Assembly (NCBI GenBank): GCA_023460955.1
Contig: JAEWOH010000063.1
Coordinates: forward strand, 14,057-78,056
Reading direction: 5' to 3'
Source of the DNA: Bacillota bacterium
GTDB lineage: Bacteria > Bacillota > Clostridia > Acetivibrionales > DSM-1351
DNA: 64,000 nucleotides
Shown: piece by piece, positions 9,003 to 17,884 of the stretch
Layout: every line of letters begins with the position of its first letter
Position numbering within the stretch: the first letter of the stretch is position 1
Notes under the pieces: model-generated
What the model was told of the DNA's origin: nothing
The model's database searches: none
The model's input: the letters and a program-made list of their open reading frames with translations, nothing else
Program-made: the position numbers and the translations under genes

Positions 9003-10040
9003 GTGAAAAAAGCTAAATTAAGAGTGGGAATAATTCCATTAATGCTGGTGGTTTTACTGTTCGTTATAGTTGCAGGAACAGCCGTTGGTGCGGTCTATGT
9101 ACCGTTTTTTGATACTTTCAGAATAATATTGAAAAATGTTGGCTTACTTCCAAATGCCAGCTTTGCTCAAGGTCAGGAGCCAATAATATTTCTTGTTAGA
9201 TTCCCAAGAGTCGCTGTAGCTGCTTTGGCAGGGACTGCTCTTGGGGCTTCGGGAGCGGTAATGCAGGGCATGTTCCGAAACCCGATGGCTGACCCGGGTA
9301 TACTTGGTATATCCAGCGGAGCCGGGCTCGGGGCTGTTCTTGCCATAAAGCTGGGAGCAGTAGCGGCAGGTATGTTTGTAATGCCTATTTTTTCTTTTGC
9401 GGGTGCGCTTTTAGCTATAACGGTAATTTATATATTATCCTACAGAAAAGGCAGAGTGCCTGTTCTTACTCTTATTTTGTCCGGTATTGCAATTAGTACG
9501 TTCCTGGGGGCAATAACAAATATTGTACTTACACTTTCTTATGATTATCAGGTCAAGGAGTTTCTATTTTGGTCAACAGGGGGCCTTGAGGGAAGGCGCT
9601 GGGAGCATTTCAAACTCATAGTCATTCCTGTGCTTGTAAGCGTTATATTAATGCTCCTGTTTTCAAGGGATCTGAATGTTTTGCTGATGGGTGAAGAGGA
9701 GGCCAAGTCTGTCGGTCTTAATACCGGCAGGTTGAGAACAATTTTGCTTATACTGGTATCAACAGCCACAGCAAGCGCTGTCTGTGTGACGGGAGCGATT
9801 AGTTTCGTAGGGCTGATTGTTCCTCACATCATAAGACTTTTGGTGGGCCCTGATCATAGACTTTTACTTCCCGCCAGCGCATTGGGAGGAGCTATCTTCC
9901 TGGTAGTATGTGATCTCATATCGAGAGTGGTAGCAATTCCTTATGAGCTTGGAGTCGGAATAATTACAGCACTTCTGGGTGCGCCTTACTTTCTTTATCT
10001 TCTTCTTAAATCAAAAAAAGAGGGGGGTGCATTGCTGTAA
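9003..10040 (+). CDS. btuC: Corrinoid ABC transporter permease (FecCD family)
   Basis: 345 residues from the GTG at 9003, chosen because GGGGG lies six bases upstream; a TTG at 8988 in the same frame has no site. The protein is strongly hydrophobic with the ten-helix FecCD layout. Family blocks are visible: RFPRVAVAALAGTALGASGAVMQG (early), NPMADPGILGISSGAGLGAV, FWSTGGLEGRRWEH, and TGAISFVGLIVPHIIRLLVGPDHR, the coupling region that contacts the ATPase. Together with BtuF and BtuD it forms the importer. The next gene starts one base after its stop, so the two are coupled. Confidence 0.92.
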   Translation: MKKAKLRVGIIPLMLVVLLFVIVAGTAVGAVYVPFFDTFRIILKNVGLLPNASFAQGQEPIIFLVRFPRVAVAALAGTALGASGAVMQGMFRNPMADPGILGISSGAGLGAVLAIKLGAVAAGMFVMPIFSFAGALLAITVIYILSYRKGRVPVLTLILSGIAISTFLGAITNIVLTLSYDYQVKEFLFWSTGGLEGRRWEHFKLIVIPVLVSVILMLLFSRDLNVLLMGEEEAKSVGLNTGRLRTILLILVSTATASAVCVTGAISFVGLIVPHIIRLLVGPDHRLLLPASALGGAIFLVVCDLISRVVAIPYELGVGIITALLGAPYFLYLLLKSKKEGGALL

Positions 10041-10041
10041 T

Positions 10042-11292
10042 ATGGAAAAACGTATGAAAGCAAAAAGCCTTATAGGAGAATGCCGTATTGAAATTAAAAA
10101 CCTGAACTTTAATATCGATAATAAAACAATACTAAAGAATATAAACCTTGATATCAGTAACGGAGAATTTGTAGGCTTGATTGGTCCGAACGGAGCAGGA
10201 AAGACCACACTTTTAAAGTGCCTTAACGGAATAAATAAGGGTGATGGGGAAATAAAAATAAAGAACCTCAAAATAAAAGATTATACTGATAAGAGCCTTG
10301 CAAGAGAAGTTGCACTTATGCATCAAAATACTTCGGTGGGTTTCCCATTTTCAGCTCTTGATATAGTTCTTATGGGAAGATACCCCTATCAGCAAAGGTT
10401 CAAGCCGGAATCCAAAGAGGATTATTGCATTGCCAGAAAAAATATGAGCTACACAGATACTGATAGTCTTGAAGACAGTGCGATTACTGAGATGTCTGGC
10501 GGAGAGAGACAAAGGGTGCTATTTGCAAAAACCTTAACACAGGATACGGATATAGTTCTTCTTGATGAGCCTACCGCCAGTCTGGATATTACTTACCAGG
10601 AACAGATTTTTCAGTATTCTCGTGAGCTTACAAGCAGGGGGATCACAGTAATTGCGGCAATACATGACCTCAAAATAGCTGCAAGATATTGTTCCAGGTT
10701 GGTTTTGCTCAAAGATGGTGAGATACAAGCTGATGGTGCACCGGAAAAAGTACTTACCTCGGAGAACATATCAAACGTGTATGGGGTAAATGCTTTGGTA
10801 TACCGGAACAGGTTAACAGGCCTGCTGGATATGTTTATAAGCAGTGATGCCACAAGTAAAAAATCAGGAAAGGTACATGTTATTGGCGGAGGAGGTTCTG
10901 CGTCAGGTGTCATCAGACAGCTTTATGAACAGGGCTATGCTGTCACAGCCGGAGTTTTTTCTTACGGAGACAGCGACATTGGCAGTGCCGAAATATTTGG
11001 AGTAAAATATCTTGTAGAAAAGCCCTTTAGTGAAATATCTTCAGAGGTATACTCCCAAAATGTAACCTTTGTAGAAAACTCTGATTTTACAATACTTTGC
11101 AATATGCCCTTCGGGTATCAAAATCTCCGAAACCTTGAAGCAGCACTGAACTCAAAGAAACTGGTTATTATCGAAGATGAAAAACCTGAAAGCAGGGATT
11201 ACACAGATGGAAAGGCAATAGAGCTGTACAAAAAACTTAAAAGGATTGCAGCGGCTGTCATAACTTCTGCTCAACTGCATGAAGTATTGTAA
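10042..11292 (+). CDS. btuD: Corrinoid ABC transporter ATPase with extra C-terminal domain
   Basis: 416 residues from the ATG at 10042, one base after btuC. The first ~250 residues are a complete ABC ATPase: Walker A GPNGAGKTT, signature MSGGERQRV, Walker B DIVLLDEPTASLD, and the H-loop histidine in AAIHDLK. About 165 residues follow that ordinary BtuD proteins lack. That part starts with a glycine-rich strand-loop (KVHVIGGGGSASG), is alpha/beta in character, and ends in ITSAQLHEVL. The extension looks like a Rossmann-type domain and might sense a nucleotide or corrinoid intermediate, but nothing in the sequence proves this. Operon and riboswitch context make corrinoid uptake the likely role. 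Confidence 0.88.
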   Translation: MEKRMKAKSLIGECRIEIKNLNFNIDNKTILKNINLDISNGEFVGLIGPNGAGKTTLLKCLNGINKGDGEIKIKNLKIKDYTDKSLAREVALMHQNTSVGFPFSALDIVLMGRYPYQQRFKPESKEDYCIARKNMSYTDTDSLEDSAITEMSGGERQRVLFAKTLTQDTDIVLLDEPTASLDITYQEQIFQYSRELTSRGITVIAAIHDLKIAARYCSRLVLLKDGEIQADGAPEKVLTSENISNVYGVNALVYRNRLTGLLDMFISSDATSKKSGKVHVIGGGGSASGVIRQLYEQGYAVTAGVFSYGDSDIGSAEIFGVKYLVEKPFSEISSEVYSQNVTFVENSDFTILCNMPFGYQNLRNLEAALNSKKLVIIEDEKPESRDYTDGKAIELYKKLKRIAAAVITSAQLHEVL

Positions 11293-11333
11293 TACAAGTT
11301 ACATACTTAAATAGTAAGATTTAGGGAGGCAGC

Positions 11334-11894
11334 ATGGGAAAATTTATTCTTGTTACAGGCGGGGCCCGCAGCGGTAAGAGCAGTTTTGCCGAAGAAAAGG
11401 CAAAGGAATTCGGCAGCAATATTTTATATATTGCCACTGCACAGCCCTTTGATGACGAAATGAAAGAGAGAATATCGCGGCACAGAGCCCAAAGACCTGA
11501 AACCTGGGAAACCTTTGAGGGCTATAAAAATCTGGATCTGGAACTGGATGCATTAATAAGTGGAAAGCATGCGGTTCTTCTGGATTGTATAACCATAATG
11601 GTTTCAAATCTCATAATGGATAACAGCCAGGATTGGGAGGGCTTGTCCAGAGAGAGGGTAATGGAAATAGAAAGTTATGTTCAACACCAGCTGGAGAGAC
11701 TGATTAGCGTCATAATGATGAATAATGTTCCTTTTATTCTGGTTACAAATGAGGTCGGCCTCGGAGTAGTACCTCCGTCAGCAATGGGCAGAGACTTTCG
11801 TGACATAGCAGGAAGGGTGAACCAACTACTTGCCAAAACAGCTGATGAAGTTTATTTTTGTGTTTCGGGAATACCTGTGAAAATTAAGGGGTGA
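11334..11894 (+). CDS. cobU: Adenosylcobinamide kinase / adenosylcobinamide-phosphate guanylyltransferase
   Basis: 186 residues, normal for CobU. The P-loop GARSGKSS is at residues 10-17, followed by the family histidine region ISRHRAQRPETWETFEG (around 49-65), where the guanylylated histidine lies, then LLDCITIMVSNLI and VTNEVGLGVVP. The enzyme phosphorylates adenosylcobinamide and transfers GMP to give AdoCbi-GDP, a late step shared by de novo synthesis and salvage. GGGAGG precedes the ATG. It sits in the riboswitch-controlled operon with uptake genes and cobS; no corrin-ring synthesis gene is in the window, so this operon looks like salvage of imported cobinamide. Confidence 0.95.
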   Translation: MGKFILVTGGARSGKSSFAEEKAKEFGSNILYIATAQPFDDEMKERISRHRAQRPETWETFEGYKNLDLELDALISGKHAVLLDCITIMVSNLIMDNSQDWEGLSRERVMEIESYVQHQLERLISVIMMNNVPFILVTNEVGLGVVPPSAMGRDFRDIAGRVNQLLAKTADEVYFCVSGIPVKIKG

Positions 11895-11900
11895 GGTCAT

Positions 11901-12656
11901 ATTAAAGCGATTAAACGGCTAGTGCTTATGCTTCAATTCTTTACGAGAATACCTATAAAAATACAGCTTACTGCAAATAGCTCGGATTTTGGAAAGGGAC
12001 TTGTGTATGCTCCTTTTGTAGGCTTGGTAATCGGAGCCCTTCTGTCACTTGCAGCATATGGCCTTCTTTTTGTATTTTCGAGGGTTATGGCAGCTGCAAT
12101 TATTATTGTGCTCTATATTATGATAACAGGCGGACTTCATCTGGACGGACTGGGAGATACTTTTGATGGTGTTTTTTCAAACCGTCCCAAGGAGCGGATA
12201 CTTGAAATAATGAGGGACAGCAGAGTTGGAACCAACGCGGTACTTGCTGTCACAGCCGTTCTACTGGTTGATTTTGCGGCTCTTACTCAGGTTAATGATA
12301 ATTATTTTCTTAGGGTAATTTTACTAATGCCGGTGACGGGAAGGATAGGTTCCCTCATCGGAGCCTCAGTCTCTGAATATGCAAGACGGGGAGAGGGCCT
12401 GGGTAAATCCTTTATAGATTTCTGCGGAAAAAAAGAGCTTATTATAGGTTTGGTTATCTATACTGTTATCAGTTTGCTGACCATGGATTTTAAGCTTTGG
12501 ATTATTATGCTTCTTCCGCCTGTCTGTGCATTTCTGCTGGTACGGTATTTCAGCCGAAAGACAGGAGGTGCCACTGGTGACATACTTGGTGCTGTATGTG
12601 AACTCAACCAGTGTATATTCCTTGTAGCAGCCTGCGGAGTACTAAACAAGCTGTAA
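11901..12656 (+). CDS. cobS: Adenosylcobinamide-GDP ribazoletransferase, probably ATT-initiated
   Basis: This membrane enzyme joins AdoCbi-GDP and alpha-ribazole (or its phosphate) to make cobalamin. Visible family features are FFTRIPI near the amino end, the acidic metal site GGLHLDGLGDTFDG, then RVGTNAVLAV and several hydrophobic helices. The start is unusual. The good ribosome site (AAGGGGTGA, 11886-11894, overlapping the cobU stop) is correctly spaced only for ATT at 11901, which gives a normal amino end (residues KAIKRLVLMLQFF). The first ordinary start codons, GTG 11922 and ATG 11928, have no site. If GTG is used, the protein is 244 residues. Confidence 0.9.
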   Translation: MKAIKRLVLMLQFFTRIPIKIQLTANSSDFGKGLVYAPFVGLVIGALLSLAAYGLLFVFSRVMAAAIIIVLYIMITGGLHLDGLGDTFDGVFSNRPKERILEIMRDSRVGTNAVLAVTAVLLVDFAALTQVNDNYFLRVILLMPVTGRIGSLIGASVSEYARRGEGLGKSFIDFCGKKELIIGLVIYTVISLLTMDFKLWIIMLLPPVCAFLLVRYFSRKTGGATGDILGAVCELNQCIFLVAACGVLNKL

Positions 12657-12800
12657 ATTAGGTTATTCTTAACCAGTAAAACCTCATTTTCATTAAATTC
12701 ACCACTAAAAATATTCTGCAACAATTCACAACTGCCTTCAAACTCCAGATAGCCCCAATTAAGAAAATCTGCAGAATTTTTAGTAGTAACCAAAGATACG

Positions 12801-12825
12801 AAAAAAGACATAATCCAAAGGATTA
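12801..12825 (-). terminator. Weak intrinsic terminator after the corrinoid-protein gene
   Basis: On the minus strand, taatcc-ttt-ggatta is followed by tgtcttttttc. The stem has only six base pairs, so termination may be partial. It lies about 40 bases past the stop of the corrinoid-protein gene. Confidence 0.45.
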
Positions 12826-12863
12826 GTGCCTTTAAAAATTCGTTGTATTATTTTCGCAAAGCT

Positions 12864-13502
12864 TTATTTTCCTTCGCAGATTTTGGAGGCAACGTCAGCT
12901 GCAGATGCTGCATCGGCAGTGTAATAATCAGCCGATATTGCTTCACAGAAGCCCTGTGTCACAGGTGCGCCACCTATCATAATTTTAACCTTATCTCTTA
13001 TTCCGGCCTCAGCAGCTGCTTTAACTACTTTTTCCATCTGAGACATAGTAGTGGTTAGAAGTGTCGAACAAGCAATTACTTGTGCGTTTTCGTAAACAGC
13101 AGTTTCAATAAATCTAGAAACTGAAACATCAACTCCAAGGTCAATTACTTCCAGTCCTCTGCCTTCCATCATCATTTTGACAAGGTTTTTTCCTATGTCA
13201 TGAAGATCTCCCGCAACAGTACCTAATACTACCTTACCTGCCGCTTTTACACCGCTTAACGCCAACAATGGCTTTAACAGCTCTGTTCCCATATTCATTG
13301 CTCTTGCTGCAATCATAACGTCCGGAACATATATTTCATCGCGCTTAAACTTTTCACCTATTACAGCCATACCCGGGAGAAGACCTTCATTCAATATCTG
13401 TTGTGGATTTAAACCTTCATCAAGAGCCTTTTGAACCAACTCTCTTACTATTTTTGCCTTACCTATTTGAAGATTTTGTGAAATTTCTGCAAGTATACTC
13501 AT
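12864..13502 (-). CDS. B12-binding corrinoid protein (MtaC/MtbC-like)
   Basis: 212 residues from the ATG at 13502, which has GGAGG six bases upstream; an in-frame ATG at 13514 has none. A helical cap domain (about 1-85) precedes a Rossmann B12 domain. The base-off/His-on motif DLHDIGKNLV lies near residue 105, followed by the S-x-L-T-T block (ACSTLLTTT) and GGAPV. Such proteins carry methyl groups from methanol, methylamines or methoxylated compounds between two methyltransferases. No methyltransferase partner or activase is adjacent. Its position next to the corrinoid uptake operon, in convergent orientation, fits a corrinoid user. Confidence 0.92.
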   Translation of the reverse strand: MSILAEISQNLQIGKAKIVRELVQKALDEGLNPQQILNEGLLPGMAVIGEKFKRDEIYVPDVMIAARAMNMGTELLKPLLALSGVKAAGKVVLGTVAGDLHDIGKNLVKMMMEGRGLEVIDLGVDVSVSRFIETAVYENAQVIACSTLLTTTMSQMEKVVKAAAEAGIRDKVKIMIGGAPVTQGFCEAISADYYTADAASAADVASKICEGK

Positions 13503-13514
13503 GTAATCCTCCAT

Positions 13515-13915
13515 CTTAGTGCATATTTTATCTACGGTAGTAATAATAGGCTCTGGTATTTTACTTTAGTACGCTAATTCTATAGCATACATATACATAT
13601 TGTAATATAAAACTTCAAATTTGTATAATCTTTTCGGATTAATTTATATATTTAGTTTAGCCATAGTTATTCTTTTATTTCTGTTAAAAGAGTTATATTG
13701 TAATAACATAAGCGGACATGAGCTCAAAGTATTGGAACATGAACTATCCACGTAAAGGAAATAAGGCCCAGATATACTGTTTTACAGCTTTCACAGAATG
13801 AGGGTATTCTTGAAAGTACAGCTGAGGAACTGACTGAGATGTACATGTGAAAAAAATCCTTATCAATAATATTACAGTCAAATAGTCGCAAAATTAAAGC
13901 AAAAAAATTTAATAA
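13515..13915. other. Gene-free stretch before the adhE promoter, with a possible coding remnant
   Basis: About 400 AT-rich bases hold no complete gene. A 35-codon open stretch at 13743-13850 on the plus strand (ending ESTAEELTEMYM) has ordinary codon use but no start or ribosome site. It could be the tail of a decayed gene, which I cannot identify. The promoter of the minus-strand corrinoid gene should lie in the left part; I see no convincing -35/-10 pair. Confidence 0.35.
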
Positions 13916-13922
13916 AATTATA

Positions 13923-13951
13923 TTGACAAATAATTAACAATGAACTACAAT
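13923..13951 (+). promoter_or_regulatory. adhE promoter (sigma-A type)
   Basis: TTGACA at 13923-13928 and TACAAT at 13946-13951 are separated by exactly 17 bases. The start point would lie near 13958, giving an untranslated leader of about 135 bases before adhE. Confidence 0.8.
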
Positions 13952-14044
13952 AAATACATAAACATTGTTAAATAATTAACAGGAGCCCAATATTGTGAGG
14001 TAAAAGGCTTAATTTTTTAATAACAATTGTTAAAAAAATAACAA
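13923..14044 (+). promoter_or_regulatory. Three Rex-like operators in the adhE leader
   Basis: Three 18-bp sites resemble the Rex consensus TTGTTAANNNNTTAACAA. They are 13923-13940 (two mismatches, covering the -35 box), 13965-13982 (one mismatch in the outermost base, at or just after the start point) and 14027-14044 (one mismatch). Rex is the NADH/NAD-sensing repressor that controls adhE and other NADH-oxidising genes in clostridia. Sites over the promoter and inside the leader would give tight repression when NADH is low. Matches are read by eye; binding is inferred. Confidence 0.75.
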
Positions 14045-14095
14045 TAATTTTTGCTTACAATATCAAAATAAATTTTATAATTGGAGGTTGGATTT

Positions 14096-16699
14096 ATGGC
14101 TAAGAAGAATGTGATAGTAAACAGCGTTGAAACTCTTTTAGAAAAGATAGCTGAGATCAGACAGGCACAGGAAGTATTTGCAACCTATTCACAGGAGCAG
14201 GTTGACAAGATATTTACAGCTGCAGCTTTAGCTGCCAACAAAAAAAGAATAGTACTGGCGAAAATGGCACAGGCTGAAACAGGAATGGGTGTAGTTGAAG
14301 ACAAGGTTATTAAGAACCACTATGCATCTGAGTATATATACAATGCTTATAAGGATACACAAACATGTGGTGTGCTTGAAAGAGATGAAGCCTTCGGTAT
14401 TACTAAAATAGCTGAACCTCTGGGTGTTATTGCTGCAATAGTACCAACCACCAACCCTACTTCAACAGCAATATTTAAAGCTTTACTCGCACTTAAAACA
14501 AGAAACGGAATAATTTTCTCACCCCATCCAAGAGCAAAGAAGTCAACAATAGAGGCTGCTAACATTATACTTGAAGCTGCAGTTGCTGCAGGTGCACCAA
14601 AGGGTATTATCGGTTGGATAGATGAGCCGTCAATTGAACTTTCAGAAAGAGTAATGAAAGAAGCTAACATCATTTTAGCTACCGGTGGACCGGGTATGGT
14701 AAGGGCAGCATATTCATCAGGAAGACCTGCAATCGGTGTTGGAGCTGGTAATACTCCTGCAATAATAGATGACACAGCTGACATAAAGACTGCGGTAAGC
14801 TCAATACTTGTTTCAAAAACCTTTGACAACGGTATGATTTGTGCATCAGAACAAGCAGTAATCGTGCTTGATAAAGTATATAACGAAGTTAAAAAAGAAT
14901 TTGCTCTAAGAGGTTCATATTTCCTAAACAAGGAAGAAACCCAGAAGACAAGAGAAGTGCTGCTGGTAAATGGAGCTTTAAATGCCAAGATAGTTGGTCA
15001 GACTGCACATACAATTGCAAAGTTGGCGGGTTTCGAAGTTCCTGTTGAAACGAAAATTCTTGTTGGAGAAGTTGAATCAGTTGAACTTTCAGAAGCATTT
15101 GCACATGAAAAATTGTCACCTGTACTTGCTATGTATAAAGCTAAGACTTTTGACGAAGCAATAGCAAAGGCAGAAAAGCTGGTAGCTGACGGTGGTTTTG
15201 GACACACCTCTTCAATATATGTTGATGCAGTTAACGGAAAAGAAAAAATAGATAAATTCTCAACAGCAATGAAAACTTGCAGAATTCTTGTAAATACTCC
15301 ATCCTCACACGGAGGTATCGGAGATCTGTACAACTTCAAGCTGGCTCCTTCACTGACTCTGGGTTGTGGCTCATGGGGCGGAAACTCAGTATCAGAAAAC
15401 GTTGGAGTTAAACATCTTATTAATATTAAGACCGTTGCTGAGAGGAGAGAAAATATGCTTTGGTTTAGAACTCCTGAAAAGATATATTTCAAAAAAGGCA
15501 GCCTTGGAGTGGCATTAAAGGAACTCAAGGACGTTATGAATAAAAAGAGAGCCTTTATAGTTACTGACTCCTTCCTCTTTAACAATGGATATACAAAGCC
15601 TGTTACAGATTTACTGGATGCAATGAATATAAAATATCACACCTTCTTTGATGTGGCTCCAGACCCAACACTGGCATGTGCAAAGCTTGGTGCAGAGGCT
15701 ATGAGACAATTCCAGCCAGATGTTATTATAGCTTTGGGCGGTGGTTCGGCAATGGATGCAGGTAAGATAATGTGGACTCTGTATGAGCATCCTGAAGTTG
15801 ACTTCCAAGACCTGGCCATGAGATTTATGGATATCAGAAAGAGGGTCTATTCCTTCCCTAAAATGGGTGAAAAGGCTTACTTTGTAGCAATTCCAACTTC
15901 AGCAGGAACCGGTTCTGAAGTAACACCGTTCGCAGTTATCACTGACGAACAGACAGGTGTAAAATATCCTCTTGCCGATTACGAATTGATGCCTAAAATG
16001 GCTATCGTTGATGTTGACCTCATGATGAATATGCCAAAGGGCTTGACAGCTGCTTCAGGTATTGATGCTCTGACTCATGCAGTTGAAGCTTATGCTTCAA
16101 TGTTGGCAACAGACTACACAAACGGTCTTGCTTTACAGGCGCTAAAGAACATCTTTGCTTACCTGCCTTCAGCATATGAAAATGGTGCAAAAGATCCTGT
16201 TGCAAGAGAAAAGATGGCCGACGCTTCAACTATGGCCGGTATGGCATTTGCAAATGCTTTCCTGGGAATATGTCACTCAATGGCGCACAAGCTGGGTGCC
16301 TTCCATCACCTGCCACACGGTATTGCAAATGCACTGCTGATTAATGAGGTGATGAAGTTCAATATTGCAGAAGCACCTGTGAAAATGGGTACCTTCTCAC
16401 AATACAAGTATCCTGAAATATTAAAGAGATATGCAGAAATTGCTTCCTTTGTAGGCATCAACGGTGCAACCGATGAAGAAAAATTCAATAAGCTGCTTGC
16501 CAAAATAGATGAATTAAAAGCTAAGGTTGGAGTTCCAAAAACCATAAAGGATGCAGGCATTGATGAAACCAAGTTCCTTGCAACTCTGGATGAGATGGTT
16601 GAACAAGCCTTCGATGACCAGTGCACAGGCGCTAACCCTAGATATCCATTAATGAGCGAATTGAAAGAATTGTATCTCAAAGCTTATTACGGTAAATAA
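14096..16699 (+). CDS. adhE: Bifunctional acetaldehyde-CoA / alcohol dehydrogenase
   Basis: 867 residues from the ATG at 14096, with GGAGG eight bases upstream. The amino half is an acylating aldehyde dehydrogenase with the catalytic Cys249 in DNGMICASE and the nucleotide loop GGPGMV. The carboxy half is an iron-dependent alcohol dehydrogenase with IALGGGSAMDAGK and iron-ligand blocks DALTHAVEAY and CHSMAHKLGAFHHLPHG. It reduces acetyl-CoA to ethanol with two NADH, the main ethanol route in fermentative clostridia, and forms spirosomes in the cytoplasm. Monocistronic, between its Rex-controlled promoter and a strong terminator. Confidence 0.98.
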   Translation: MAKKNVIVNSVETLLEKIAEIRQAQEVFATYSQEQVDKIFTAAALAANKKRIVLAKMAQAETGMGVVEDKVIKNHYASEYIYNAYKDTQTCGVLERDEAFGITKIAEPLGVIAAIVPTTNPTSTAIFKALLALKTRNGIIFSPHPRAKKSTIEAANIILEAAVAAGAPKGIIGWIDEPSIELSERVMKEANIILATGGPGMVRAAYSSGRPAIGVGAGNTPAIIDDTADIKTAVSSILVSKTFDNGMICASEQAVIVLDKVYNEVKKEFALRGSYFLNKEETQKTREVLLVNGALNAKIVGQTAHTIAKLAGFEVPVETKILVGEVESVELSEAFAHEKLSPVLAMYKAKTFDEAIAKAEKLVADGGFGHTSSIYVDAVNGKEKIDKFSTAMKTCRILVNTPSSHGGIGDLYNFKLAPSLTLGCGSWGGNSVSENVGVKHLINIKTVAERRENMLWFRTPEKIYFKKGSLGVALKELKDVMNKKRAFIVTDSFLFNNGYTKPVTDLLDAMNIKYHTFFDVAPDPTLACAKLGAEAMRQFQPDVIIALGGGSAMDAGKIMWTLYEHPEVDFQDLAMRFMDIRKRVYSFPKMGEKAYFVAIPTSAGTGSEVTPFAVITDEQTGVKYPLADYELMPKMAIVDVDLMMNMPKGLTAASGIDALTHAVEAYASMLATDYTNGLALQALKNIFAYLPSAYENGAKDPVAREKMADASTMAGMAFANAFLGICHSMAHKLGAFHHLPHGIANALLINEVMKFNIAEAPVKMGTFSQYKYPEILKRYAEIASFVGINGATDEEKFNKLLAKIDELKAKVGVPKTIKDAGIDETKFLATLDEMVEQAFDDQCTGANPRYPLMSELKELYLKAYYGK

Positions 16700-16821
16700 G
16701 AAATATTCTGAAACACATAAAAGAATTAATCCTGGCTGAAACACAATTGATATCAATTCTCTTCTTCATTGCTGACCATCATTGTGCAGCCAATAATATA
16801 GTCTCCTAAACAAAATCACAG

Positions 16822-16866
16822 AAATACCCGTTCACCATAAATTAAAAACTGGTTGAGCGGGTATTT
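16822..16866 (+). terminator. adhE terminator
   Basis: The stem aaatacccgttca (16822-16834) pairs with tgagcgggtattt (16854-16866) with a single G-U pair, followed by ttgtc. It lies about 120 bases past the adhE stop. Confidence 0.8.
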
Positions 16867-16938
16867 TTGTCTAAATAGGAGTACTATTGACATTGACCTT
16901 GCGTAAACTTATATAATAGTTATAAGGCGGTGATGTTT

Positions 16939-17871
16939 TTGGAATTGATAAGAATAAACGAAGTTGTTGACAACTTCGGTATATCGAGCAGAACACTAAG
17001 ATATTATGAGGAGATGGGTCTTTTATGGAGTAAACATCCTGATAATAAAACTCAACGTTATTATGATACTGCCGCGCTTGAACGGTTGAAACAGATTATT
17101 ATTCTACGAAAATTACAAATCCCTGTAAAGGATATAGTCGTTATATTCAAAAGTGAAAACACGGCGGTATTGATTCAAGCGTTTGTGGACAAGCTCGAAT
17201 CTCTTGATACGGAGATTACAGCCTTATCTGAGCTAAGACATCTTGTCGATGATTTTCTCCATAAGATGCTTATGAGCGGTATCAAGAAAATATCGGCCAT
17301 TACTTTACTTTATGAAGAAACCGAAAAAAGGCTTACCACAGTAGAAAGAAATGAGACGGTCACATTTGAAAAGTTGTCGGAAATCAGCCGTGGAGCATTA
17401 AGGCTGCATGATGTCAGGGTTATTCAATTACCACCCATGCGTTTTCTTACTTCACGATTGAAAACAGGACAAGTAGAAAATCTGGATGGTAAAATGGAGA
17501 ACCTGTTTGTGAATTTCGGATTCACACCAAATCCCGGATTACGTAATTGTTTTTACCGCAAAGAGCCAAATGGTGAATGGATTATGCTCATCAAAATACC
17601 AAGCGATTATGTAAATACAACAGAATACGCAGATGAAAAATTTGCAGGCGGGCTATTCGCCATAGCCAGTTCCTTCATGGAAAATATGGATGATACATTT
17701 ATTCTGTTGAGAGACTGGATAAATAAGAGCGACCATTACGAGCTTGACGTTAATGCAGAAGGAGAATTGCAACGCTACGAAATGATTGAGGAAATTCTAC
17801 CGTGGGATATAGCAAATAAGCTGAACAGATACCAACAAGATATATTTGTTCCAATACAAATAAAATGTTAG
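16939..17871 (+). CDS. MerR-family regulator with GyrI-like effector domain
   Basis: 310 residues if started at TTG 16939, which is correctly spaced from AAGGCGGTGAT; GTG 16930 and ATG 16933 in the same frame overlap that site. The amino end is a MerR helix-turn-helix with the signature ISSRTLRYYEEMGLL and a wing RYYDTAALERLKQIIILRKL, followed by a coiled-coil dimer helix and an ~160-residue GyrI-like ligand domain. This is the architecture of BmrR-type multidrug regulators. Such regulators twist suboptimally spaced promoters; targets here are unknown. The following genes (a broken Cys-rich gene and a DUF3788-like gene) may be co-transcribed. No efflux pump is nearby. Confidence 0.85.
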   Translation: MELIRINEVVDNFGISSRTLRYYEEMGLLWSKHPDNKTQRYYDTAALERLKQIIILRKLQIPVKDIVVIFKSENTAVLIQAFVDKLESLDTEITALSELRHLVDDFLHKMLMSGIKKISAITLLYEETEKRLTTVERNETVTFEKLSEISRGALRLHDVRVIQLPPMRFLTSRLKTGQVENLDGKMENLFVNFGFTPNPGLRNCFYRKEPNGEWIMLIKIPSDYVNTTEYADEKFAGGLFAIASSFMENMDDTFILLRDWINKSDHYELDVNAEGELQRYEMIEEILPWDIANKLNRYQQDIFVPIQIKC

Positions 17872-17884
17872 AGGTTTTATTATT

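Noticed and set aside
12656..12811. Open frame on the minus strand overlapping the cobS end, with plausible residues in its first 50 codons
   Set aside because: Its ATG lies inside the hairpin that ends the corrinoid-protein gene, the ribosome site is weak, and most of the frame is antisense to cobS.
13743..13850. 35-codon stretch resembling the end of a protein
   Set aside because: No start codon, no ribosome site and no family recognised; noted only as a possible remnant.
14347..15585. Long minus-strand open frames across adhE
   Set aside because: Antisense shadows of a strongly biased, certain gene; no ribosome sites and unnatural composition.
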